Assembly (NCBI RefSeq): GCF_001420005.1
Contig: NZ_LJAK01000014.1
Span: forward strand, 22,630 to 86,629
Reading direction: 5' to 3'
DNA: 64,000 bases
Source: Loktanella sp. 3ANDIMAR09
GTDB taxonomy: Bacteria > Pseudomonadota > Alphaproteobacteria > Rhodobacterales > Rhodobacteraceae
Shown: positions 45,138-52,117 of the stretch, piece by piece
How the letters are laid out: each line of letters begins with the position of its first letter
How positions within the stretch are numbered: the stretch's first letter is position 1
The notes under the pieces: generated by a model
Databases searched by the model: none
What the model was told of the DNA's origin: nothing
The model's input: only the letters and a program-made list of their open reading frames with translations
Translations under genes and position numbers: made by a program

Positions 45138-47819
45138 CTACCCCGTGGGCAGTTGCAATGCGTAGGTGCGGCCACGTTTGACGAAATTCAGCGCGGAATC
45201 GCCGATGGCCGTGACCCGGCCGCCATCGAGGGCGCTGCCGACCTCCACCTTGACATAGCGACCGTTGCCCAGACGGACCAGGGCACGGCGCGCGTTGGGG
45301 CGTCCATAGACACCGACCAGGTTCATGTCGCGCAGGCGGATCGCGTTTTCCTGGGTCGCGGCACGGGCGACGCCGCCCGGCACGGGCCCCGTCGGGGCTA
45401 CGACAGCGGGGGCTGACACCTGCGGTGTGGTTGCCGGGCGCTGCACGACCGCATCGGTCTGGCGCTGCACGGGCGCTGCCGTGGCACGGGCGACAACCTG
45501 GGCAAAGTTGCGCGGGCGTGTCGCCGGACGCGGGGCAATGCCCACGGCCCGCGCCGTGCGGTTGTTGTATGCCGACTGCGGTGCGGCAGAGGCGATGGCC
45601 GCTGCAATCGCGTTGATATCGGGCGTGGGGTCGGATGCGGGGGCTGCGGGGGCCAGCCCCTCGGGGCGCAGCGCGGGGCGCGCGTCCGCGACACGCGGAT
45701 CGATCGGGGCGGCAACGACCGGCGACCGGCTGGCAAAACTCGCGGGCCGCAAGGTGGGACGCAGGTCCGGTGCGCCCGTGATGACGGTGGGCGTTGCGGC
45801 GTCGGTTTCCGTCACCCCGGACGAGGCGGGGTCTGAGGTGTCGGCGTCGTCTGCCTGTGCGGGGGCGATATCGCCCGGCCGCAATACGGGCCGCAGGTCA
45901 GGGACCGCTGCGACCTGTGCGTCCTGCGGCAGGGCGGGGGCCAGGTCCGCCGGGCGCGCGCGCGGCTGGACGGGTGGCGTCCCCGCAATCAGCCGCACCG
46001 TTTCCGGCGCATCCGGATCGTTTGTCACGGAGGTGTCGGTCGCGGTCTGCGTGGGCGTGCCCGGGCGGAGCTGCGGACGGATGTCAGGCGCACCCGAAAA
46101 GACAATGGCCCCGCTGGGCACGATTGTGCCTGTCGGTGTCGCAAGGATGCGCCCGCGCACATCGCGGGCAAAGAACGCATCGGCTGCCGGGGGATCTATC
46201 TGTGCCGCGATCACCGCGTCGGGGGCGGTCTGTGTGGGATCGGGCAATGTGGGGGCCGTGTTCCACGACAAGCCGGCCAGCGCCACCGGGACCGGGCGCT
46301 GCGATTCTTCGATCGTGGTGCGTGGCGTGACGGGCAGGCGCGGCGCGCGTTGATAGACGCCTGTCGCGGCATAGATCCTGTCTGCCTCTGCCGGGGTCAA
46401 CACGCCGGTGGTCGGTGCCCGCACAACCGGCAGTGCGGGTGTCGCCAGCAATTCGGGTGCAGGGGCATCGGTCAGGGCCGACGGTGCGGGGATTGCCGCG
46501 GGTGTGGCTGGCCGGAGCGCTGGCGTAACGGCTGCAATGTCTGTCTCGTCAGGCTTTTCTTGTGCGGTTGCAGGGGCCGCCGCGACCTCTTCTTCCTCGC
46601 CCCAAAGCCATGCGATTCCTTCGTCGGGCAGGGTCGAGGCCCAGAACCCCATGATCAAAAGCACGACCAGCAGCACCGCCGTGAGGATGAGGCCCAGAAA
46701 ACGCGGCTTGCCGCTGCGCGCAGGCGCAAGACCCGCCAATGCATCGGGGGTTTCCCGCGCGGGTTTGGCGGCCGGTTGCGGTGCCTGGGGCGCGCGGGGG
46801 GCGGCAACCATGGCGGGGACGGCGTCAGGTGCCGATGGGGCCTGTGCCCGCAAGGCGGTTGGCGATGCAGCCTTGCCCTTGCCAGCGATGGGGGGCGGCG
46901 GCTCCTTGCGCCTTGTGAACAATGGTTCTTCGGGGGCGCCTGCGACGGGGGTGGCGCGGGTTGCGGTCAGGGCCTGTTTCGGGCCCTTTTTTTCGGCTTG
47001 TTCCGACGGCGGTGCGCTGATGGGCAGGCCGGGTTCAGCGGTGCGCGCGGGATCGGGTGTAGTGGCGGGTGTGGTGTCGCGGGGGGCTGCCCCCCCCGGC
47101 ATCGCAGCGGCTGCCAGTGCACCGGACACGGGTCTGCTGCGCGCGGTAAACAGCGGCAGATCGTCAGATGCGGTGTCCGTTGCGGGCGCGTCGGTCGTGT
47201 CGGCCGCGTCTGGCGTGTCTGCAACGGGATTCTGCGGTGGGTCAGGCAACACCGCGTCGGTCGCCGCCTCTTGTGCTGCGGGCTGTGGTGACAGGTCCGC
47301 GATGCCGGTTTCCTCGACCGGTTGGCTGGATCGTTCGGCCAAGGTCCCGCTGGCCGATTGGGTCGGGCCGAAAAAGACCTCTGACACAAAGGTGCCAGGC
47401 GGGGGGACGGCCACAAAGCAGACCGGGTTGAAATCATGTTCCAGCGCAAAGGCTTCGGCTTCGGCCAGTGTTTCGCGGGCGACGGCCGCGATATGGGTCA
47501 TGCCGCCGGACCGGTCGAAATCGATCGACAATTCGTCGACCGAATAGGGCGTCGCACCGTCAAGGGCCTGCCGGACATCCGCGACACTGGTCTGCGCGCC
47601 CTCGAGCGACATGAATCTGATCTGATCCTCTGGGATCACCAGTTTTGTGGTCAGGCCCTCGGGTTCGAGGGTCAGGCCGTCGGCCCGCAGCTTGGCCAAG
47701 GCACCCGACAGGTCATCGGTGTCAAGCGGGACATTGCCAACGCGGTTCCAGCCTTCTGGCACGCGGTGCAGCAGGCGGATACCATCGGATGAAAGAAGCA
47801 AAGCAAAACGAGGCGTCAT
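45138..47819 (-). CDS. 893-residue single-span protein with repeated LRPxLRP motifs and PilP/GspC-like C-terminus
   Basis: Residues 1-155 form an ordered domain (MTPRFALLLSSDGIRLLHRV, then LTTKLVIPEDQIRFMSLEGA and DVRQALDGATPYSVDELSID) resembling the N-terminal part of PilM/GspL-type secretion proteins. A Pro/Ala-rich region follows, then one helix near 370-390 (FLGLILTAVLLVVLLIMGFW). A long periplasmic Pro/Thr/Ala stretch carries imperfect repeats PDIRPQLRP, PDLRPVLRP, PDLRPTLRP and DARPALRP at about 577, 639, 680 and 709. The last 75 residues (LRDMNLVGVYGRPNARRALV, GNGRYVKVEVGSALDGGRVT) look like PilP/GspC homology regions. The function is unknown. Its start is three bases from the divergent SIMPL start. 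Confidence 0.78.
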   Translation of the reverse strand: MTPRFALLLSSDGIRLLHRVPEGWNRVGNVPLDTDDLSGALAKLRADGLTLEPEGLTTKLVIPEDQIRFMSLEGAQTSVADVRQALDGATPYSVDELSIDFDRSGGMTHIAAVARETLAEAEAFALEHDFNPVCFVAVPPPGTFVSEVFFGPTQSASGTLAERSSQPVEETGIADLSPQPAAQEAATDAVLPDPPQNPVADTPDAADTTDAPATDTASDDLPLFTARSRPVSGALAAAAMPGGAAPRDTTPATTPDPARTAEPGLPISAPPSEQAEKKGPKQALTATRATPVAGAPEEPLFTRRKEPPPPIAGKGKAASPTALRAQAPSAPDAVPAMVAAPRAPQAPQPAAKPARETPDALAGLAPARSGKPRFLGLILTAVLLVVLLIMGFWASTLPDEGIAWLWGEEEEVAAAPATAQEKPDETDIAAVTPALRPATPAAIPAPSALTDAPAPELLATPALPVVRAPTTGVLTPAEADRIYAATGVYQRAPRLPVTPRTTIEESQRPVPVALAGLSWNTAPTLPDPTQTAPDAVIAAQIDPPAADAFFARDVRGRILATPTGTIVPSGAIVFSGAPDIRPQLRPGTPTQTATDTSVTNDPDAPETVRLIAGTPPVQPRARPADLAPALPQDAQVAAVPDLRPVLRPGDIAPAQADDADTSDPASSGVTETDAATPTVITGAPDLRPTLRPASFASRSPVVAAPIDPRVADARPALRPEGLAPAAPASDPTPDINAIAAAIASAAPQSAYNNRTARAVGIAPRPATRPRNFAQVVARATAAPVQRQTDAVVQRPATTPQVSAPAVVAPTGPVPGGVARAATQENAIRLRDMNLVGVYGRPNARRALVRLGNGRYVKVEVGSALDGGRVTAIGDSALNFVKRGRTYALQLPTG

Positions 47820-47822
47820 AAG

Positions 47823-48599
47823 ATGGTCCTAGCAGCCTGTCATTCATCGGAAAACGACAAATGTCATTCGCGCTCATGGTATAGCAAGTTATCGCCGGGT
47901 CCAAGATGGCTGGTGTTCTGTGCCGCTCTGTCCGCGGGCATGCTGGCGGGACCGGCATTCGCGCAGGCGGCGCGCATCACCATGCAAGGCACCGGCGAGG
48001 TCAGTGCCACACCCGATCTGGCGCGGGTCAATCTGGGGGTGTCGCATCAGGCCCCCACGGCAGCGGCGGCGCTGGCGCAGATGTCGACGGATATGACGGC
48101 GGTCCTGGCCAGCCTGTCCGATGCGGGGATCACCGGCGCGGATGTGCAGACCAGCGGATTGCGGCTGGACGTGATCCAGGATTACGACCGGGACAACAAT
48201 ATCTCGCGCGTGACCGGCTATCGCGCCAGCACGGATGTCAGCGTGACGGTCACGGCGCTTGACCGGCTGGGCGAGGTTCTGGACGCGGTGGTCCAGAGTG
48301 GGGCAAACCAGATGAATGGTCTGACCTTTGACGTATCGGACCGTCAGCAGTTGCTGGATGATGCCCGCCGCGCGGCGGTGGCAGATGCCATGCGCAAGGC
48401 CGCGTTATATGCAGACGCGGCCGGGATCGCGTTGGGGCGGCTGGTCAGCCTGAGCGAGGGTGGTGTCAGCGCGGGACCGGCCCCCATGATGCGCATGGCC
48501 ATGGAGGATGCCATGTCCGTCCCCATCGCCGAGGGCGAGGTGACGATCAGTGCAAGCGTCACGATGTCATGGGATGAGGGCATGCAGGACGACCGCTAG
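47823..48599 (+). CDS. SIMPL-domain (DUF541) periplasmic protein
   Basis: A secreted SIMPL/DUF541 protein. The mature part begins near AARITMQGTGEVSATPDLAR, and the family blocks VTGYRASTDVSVTVTALDRL, NGLTFDVSDRQQLLDDARRA and ALGRLVSLSEGG are clear. The signal core is WLVFCAALSAGMLAGPAFAQ. The first in-frame start is ATG 47823, which gives an unusually long n-region; a GTG at 47913 would leave too little. The start is therefore uncertain. SIMPL proteins are periplasmic and of unclear function. The gene converges on metY across a hairpin overlapping its stop. Confidence 0.85.
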   Translation: MVLAACHSSENDKCHSRSWYSKLSPGPRWLVFCAALSAGMLAGPAFAQAARITMQGTGEVSATPDLARVNLGVSHQAPTAAAALAQMSTDMTAVLASLSDAGITGADVQTSGLRLDVIQDYDRDNNISRVTGYRASTDVSVTVTALDRLGEVLDAVVQSGANQMNGLTFDVSDRQQLLDDARRAAVADAMRKAALYADAAGIALGRLVSLSEGGVSAGPAPMMRMAMEDAMSVPIAEGEVTISASVTMSWDEGMQDDR

Positions 48600-48612
48600 G
48601 GCCGTCCTGCAT
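48582..48612. terminator. Hairpin at the SIMPL/metY convergent ends
   Basis: Ten-base arms ATGCAGGACG (48582-48591) and CGTCCTGCAT (48603-48612) with an 11-base loop that contains the SIMPL stop codon. It overlaps coding sequence on one side and has no T-run. Confidence 0.6.
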
Positions 48613-48618
48613 CCGTGG

Positions 48619-49920
48619 TCAGGCCGTGGCCTTGGTCAGGGCCTGATCCAGATCAGCAATCAGGTCGTCCGCGTCCTCGATCCCGATGCTGACACGCACG
48701 ATTTCGGGGGCGGCACCGGCCGCACGCTGCTGGTTTTCCTGCAACTGCCGGTGCGTGGTGCTGGCAGGATGGATGATCAGGCTGCGCGTATCACCAAGGT
48801 TGGCCACGTGGCTGAAGATCTCGAGGCTGTCGATCAGCTTGATGCAGGCCTCGTATCCGCCCTTGACCGCGAATGTGAACAGGCCACCCGCGCCCTTGGG
48901 GCAGACCTGCGCGACCCGGTCGAAATACTTTGAACTCTTGAGGCCCGCATAGGTGACGTATTCCACGCGGGGGTCGTCCTCGAGCCATTTTGCGATCTTT
49001 TCGGCGTTCTGGACGTGGCGGTCCATGCGTAGCGACAGCGTCTCGATCCCCATCAGCGTGTAATGCGCCGCCTGCGGGTTCATCGTCATGCCCAGATCGC
49101 GTAGACCGATGGCGATCCCGTGGAACGTGAACGCCATCGGGCCGAAGGTTTCGGCGAATTTCAGGCCATGATAGGCGGGTTCGGGTTCGGACAGGGACGG
49201 GAATTTGCCCGATGCGGCCCAGTCGAATTTGCCCGAATCCACGACGCAACCGCCCGTGACGGTGCCGTTGCCGGTCAGGTATTTCGTGGTCGAATGGACG
49301 ACCAGCGTGGCACCGTGTTCGATCGGGCGGCACAGGTAGGGGGTCGCCGTCGTGTTGTCGATGATCAGGGGAATGCCCGCGTCATCGGCGATGTCGGCCA
49401 CGGCGCGCACATCCATGATATAGCCGCCGGGGTTGGCGATCGCCTCGCCGAAAATGGCCTGGGTGTTGTCGTCGATGGCCGCCTTGACCGCGTCCAGATC
49501 GTCGAAATCGACGAATGTCGCGGACCAGCCGAACCGTTTGATCGTCTGGGTGAACTGCGTGACCGTGCCGCCGTAAAGGCGCGTGGAGGCTACGATGTTC
49601 TTGCCCGGTGCCATCAGCGGAAACAGCGCCATCAGTTGCGCTGCGTGACCTGACGCGCAGCACACGCCGCCGATGCCGCCCTCGAGCGTTGCAATCCGTT
49701 CCTGAAGTGCTGCAACCGTGGGATTGGTCAGGCGCGAGTAGATGTAGCCGACCTCTTGCAGGTTAAAGAGCGCCGCTGCGTGGTCCGCGTCGCGGAACAC
49801 GTAGGCGGTCGTCTGATAGATCGGCACCTGACGCGCGCCGGTGGCGGGATCAGGGCGCGCACCTGCATGGATTTGCAACGTGTCAAAGCCGTAGCTGGGG
49901 CCGTTGGGGTCTGTGGACAT
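48619..49920 (-). CDS. metY: O-acetylhomoserine sulfhydrylase (Cys/Met metabolism PLP enzyme)
   Basis: A 433-residue PLP enzyme of the cystathionine-gamma family, making homocysteine from O-acetylhomoserine and sulfide. It starts FDTLQIHAGARPDPATGARQ and contains YSRLTNPTVAALQERIATLE, the PLP-Lys segment VVHSTTKYLTGNG and the RLSVGIEDADDLIADL-like end (here RVSIGIEDADDLIADL). Length is typical of MetY rather than the shorter MetB/MetZ. It stands alone between the SIMPL gene (convergent) and a VOC gene (divergent). Confidence 0.92.
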   Translation of the reverse strand: MSTDPNGPSYGFDTLQIHAGARPDPATGARQVPIYQTTAYVFRDADHAAALFNLQEVGYIYSRLTNPTVAALQERIATLEGGIGGVCCASGHAAQLMALFPLMAPGKNIVASTRLYGGTVTQFTQTIKRFGWSATFVDFDDLDAVKAAIDDNTQAIFGEAIANPGGYIMDVRAVADIADDAGIPLIIDNTTATPYLCRPIEHGATLVVHSTTKYLTGNGTVTGGCVVDSGKFDWAASGKFPSLSEPEPAYHGLKFAETFGPMAFTFHGIAIGLRDLGMTMNPQAAHYTLMGIETLSLRMDRHVQNAEKIAKWLEDDPRVEYVTYAGLKSSKYFDRVAQVCPKGAGGLFTFAVKGGYEACIKLIDSLEIFSHVANLGDTRSLIIHPASTTHRQLQENQQRAAGAAPEIVRVSIGIEDADDLIADLDQALTKATA

Positions 49921-50003
49921 GGGGTTTCCTCCGGGCTTATGGTTGGCGGCACGCTAGCGCCACGCCAGCATCAATTCAACGTCCCATGCCAAAAGGTCCC
50001 GCC

Positions 50004-50417
50004 ATGCCCGTTCCGTTTCATTTCGCCTATCACGTCACGGATCTGGATGCTGCGCGGGCGTTCTACGGTGGGGTGCTGGGTGCTGCAGAAGGGCGTTCGA
50101 CCGAGACATGGGTCGATTTTGATTTCTACGGTCACCAGCTGAGCCTGCATCTGGGCGCGCCGTTTGCGAATGCGCCAACGGGAAAGGTGGGCGATCACAT
50201 GGTGCCCATGCCGCATTTCGGTGTCGTGCTGCCGCTGGATGAATGGACGGCGCTGGCCGGACGGCTGGAAGAGGAACAGACCGATTTCATCCTTGCGCCA
50301 TCCGTGCGGTTCAAGGGTGAGCCGGGCGAACAATGGACGATGTTTTTCCGCGATCCGTCGGGAAACCCCATCGAAATCAAGGGCTACGCCGCTAGCAGTG
50401 GAATATTCGCGACCTGA
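50004..50417 (+). CDS. VOC-family (glyoxalase-like) metalloprotein
   Basis: A 137-residue protein of the vicinal-oxygen-chelate fold with two beta-alpha-beta-beta-beta modules: FHFAYHVTDLDAARAFYGGV at the N-terminus, and HFGVVLPLDEW plus FFRDPSGNPIEIKGY at the C-terminus. His near residue 7 and the Glu in NPIEIKG are candidate metal ligands. It could be a dioxygenase or isomerase; the substrate is unknown. The ATG at 50004 has AAAAGG eight bases upstream and is preferred over 49986. Confidence 0.85.
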   Translation: MPVPFHFAYHVTDLDAARAFYGGVLGAAEGRSTETWVDFDFYGHQLSLHLGAPFANAPTGKVGDHMVPMPHFGVVLPLDEWTALAGRLEEEQTDFILAPSVRFKGEPGEQWTMFFRDPSGNPIEIKGYAASSGIFAT

Positions 50418-50423
50418 AGTGCG

Positions 50424-50497
50424 CTGATTTTTCTGCGAAAAATCAGGGGGCCCACGGGTTGCTGCCGGGCGCGGTCCGATTTTTCGCGAAAAATCGG
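50424..50497. terminator. Composite two-palindrome element between VOC and GT-like genes (copy B)
   Basis: The first dyad (50424-50446) has arms CTGATTTTTC and GAAAAATCAG around TGC. The second (50476-50497) has arms CCGATTTTTCG and CGAAAAATCGG and is identical to 43108-43129. The spacer is 29 bases and shares the CCGGG-x-GC-x-GT stretch with copy A. The element ends exactly at the stop codon of the convergent gene. Confidence 0.65.
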
Positions 50498-51487
50498 CTA
50501 CCGGATCCAGTAACCTGCGGATTTGATCCGGTTACGCAGCTGTTGTTCGCGGCGCGGCAGATCGTTTCGGTCGAACATCTCGCGGACCTTCTGGCCGCGG
50601 GACTGATAGATCATCCGCTTGAAGGCTTCATGCTTCTTGAGGTGTTTCTTGATCTTGTTGGGGGCGCTGACCTCCTCAACGACGGCAATCGCCTTGTCAC
50701 TCTCGCGGGCATACATCAGCGGCATCAGCCGCCAATGGCAGGTGATGTCGCCGTCCAGACCGTCCAATTCCGGTCCTGGCCTGCCACCGCCAAGGCTGTG
50801 GATCACCAGCGGCAGCGCCACCTGATCAAGCCATGGGTCCAGCGGCTGGATGACCAGTTCTGGTGGCCGGTCATCGCGGATGGCGAGCGACATGTCCAGA
50901 AACCGTGCCAGAAACGCCTGCGGATCAGATCCCAGAAACCAGCCCGCGTTGAAATACAGGTAGCGCTGCCAGTATTCATCCGGCTGCTCGGTATCGAGGC
51001 TGCTTTCGAAATCCAGCCCGAACTTGTCGTAGAGCGATTTCCAGATCGCGGTGTAGCCCGGCCAGTAAAGCTCTTCCTGCGGCCAGGTCCCTTCTCGCCG
51101 CATCGAGGCTGTTGGCCGGGTGAAATCGATCTGCATCCCGCCGATATCGTCGAGGATCAGCGTGTCGCTGTCAAAAAAGATGAACGGCTCACCGGGGGGG
51201 AGGGTCGCCAGTCCTTCGATCTTGTTGCCATAAGGATAGGCCGCGCCAAAGTGGACGCTGTGGAACGGGGCGATTTCGGCCCCCAGTTCGGTCAGCGCCT
51301 CTGCGATGTCGGGATCGATGCGCGGATCATCCGGCCAGAGGGGGCCGGGCTGCGGTTCGGCCACGATGACGCGTCCGGCAAAGGACGGGGCGCGCGCGCG
51401 CAAGGAGGCCACGAACAAAAGCGCCTCGTATTGCAGGCGACCGCGTTGTCCGACGATCATGATGTTGAATGGCTGCCGGGTGGTCAT
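50498..51487 (-). CDS. GT-A-fold glycosyltransferase-like protein, function unassigned
   Basis: A 329-residue cytoplasmic protein beginning MTTRQPFNIMIVGQRGRLQY. The segment PFIFFDSDTLILDDIGG near 100-116 looks like the nucleotide-sugar/metal-binding DxD motif of GT-A glycosyltransferases. YFNAGWFLGSDPQAFLARFL resembles the acceptor-side block of glycogenin-like and capsule enzymes. The C-terminus is strongly basic (NKIKKHLKKHEAFKRM, REQQLRNRIKSAGYWIR). It sits directly downstream of yjbF/yjbH-like genes, so a surface polysaccharide role is plausible. The sugar is unknown. Confidence 0.7.
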   Translation of the reverse strand: MTTRQPFNIMIVGQRGRLQYEALLFVASLRARAPSFAGRVIVAEPQPGPLWPDDPRIDPDIAEALTELGAEIAPFHSVHFGAAYPYGNKIEGLATLPPGEPFIFFDSDTLILDDIGGMQIDFTRPTASMRREGTWPQEELYWPGYTAIWKSLYDKFGLDFESSLDTEQPDEYWQRYLYFNAGWFLGSDPQAFLARFLDMSLAIRDDRPPELVIQPLDPWLDQVALPLVIHSLGGGRPGPELDGLDGDITCHWRLMPLMYARESDKAIAVVEEVSAPNKIKKHLKKHEAFKRMIYQSRGQKVREMFDRNDLPRREQQLRNRIKSAGYWIR

Positions 51488-51523
51488 GTCGTCACCCCGT
51501 GTTCCGCGCGTGCCGGTTCATGG

Positions 51524-52117
51524 TCAGTTCCGGATCGTTTCGGTGATGATCGGTCCGACGGCTGCGCCAATGAATTGCTGCGATTGGACGACCCGGCCGC
51601 CCGCCGTCCAGTAGATATTGGGCGTCTGCTGGTCGTTACCTGTGCAGGTTTCGGTCCACATCTGCGCCGCGTAGGTCGTGCCATAGAGCGTCAGCGCCTG
51701 GTCCGCGGGGCCGGACATGGTGCAACGCTGCGCGCGCAGCACGGTCTGGTTTTCGGCGTTCTGATAGCTGAACCTGCGGTCATAGGCGCGCGGACCACCC
51801 ACCAGGGCTGCGACCGTGCCGTCGATGTCGCTGTGCATCAGATCGGTGCCCATGCCGCGTGTTGCCGTCACCACGCCGTTGATCATCGACAGAGTGATCG
51901 CATCCGGTGTGGCCCAGGTCGTCACCGGACCGTTCGCCGCGACCGGGACCGCCGTGGCGGCATAGGGGGCATGCGGCAGCTCGATCAGGACCATCGGTGT
52001 TGTCACCGACGCGATGAACGCGGGCGTCACCTTCGCGCGCAGGTCGATATAGGGGGCCGGCGCGCAGGCGGTCAGACCGCAGGCGGCAAGGGCAATGATT
52101 TGGATCAGCTTGGTCAT
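51524..52117 (-). CDS. YjbF/GfcB-family lipoprotein
   Basis: A 197-residue lipoprotein (lipobox LTAC, lipidated Cys18 after MTKLIQIIALAACGLT) of the YjbF/GfcB group, involved in group-4 capsule or exopolysaccharide export. The segments GMGTDLMHSD and YTDRRFSYQ-like (here YDRRFSYQNAENQTVLRAQR) are family features. It overlaps the YjbH gene by four bases and is co-transcribed with it and the GT-like gene. Confidence 0.85.
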   Translation of the reverse strand: MTKLIQIIALAACGLTACAPAPYIDLRAKVTPAFIASVTTPMVLIELPHAPYAATAVPVAANGPVTTWATPDAITLSMINGVVTATRGMGTDLMHSDIDGTVAALVGGPRAYDRRFSYQNAENQTVLRAQRCTMSGPADQALTLYGTTYAAQMWTETCTGNDQQTPNIYWTAGGRVVQSQQFIGAAVGPIITETIRN

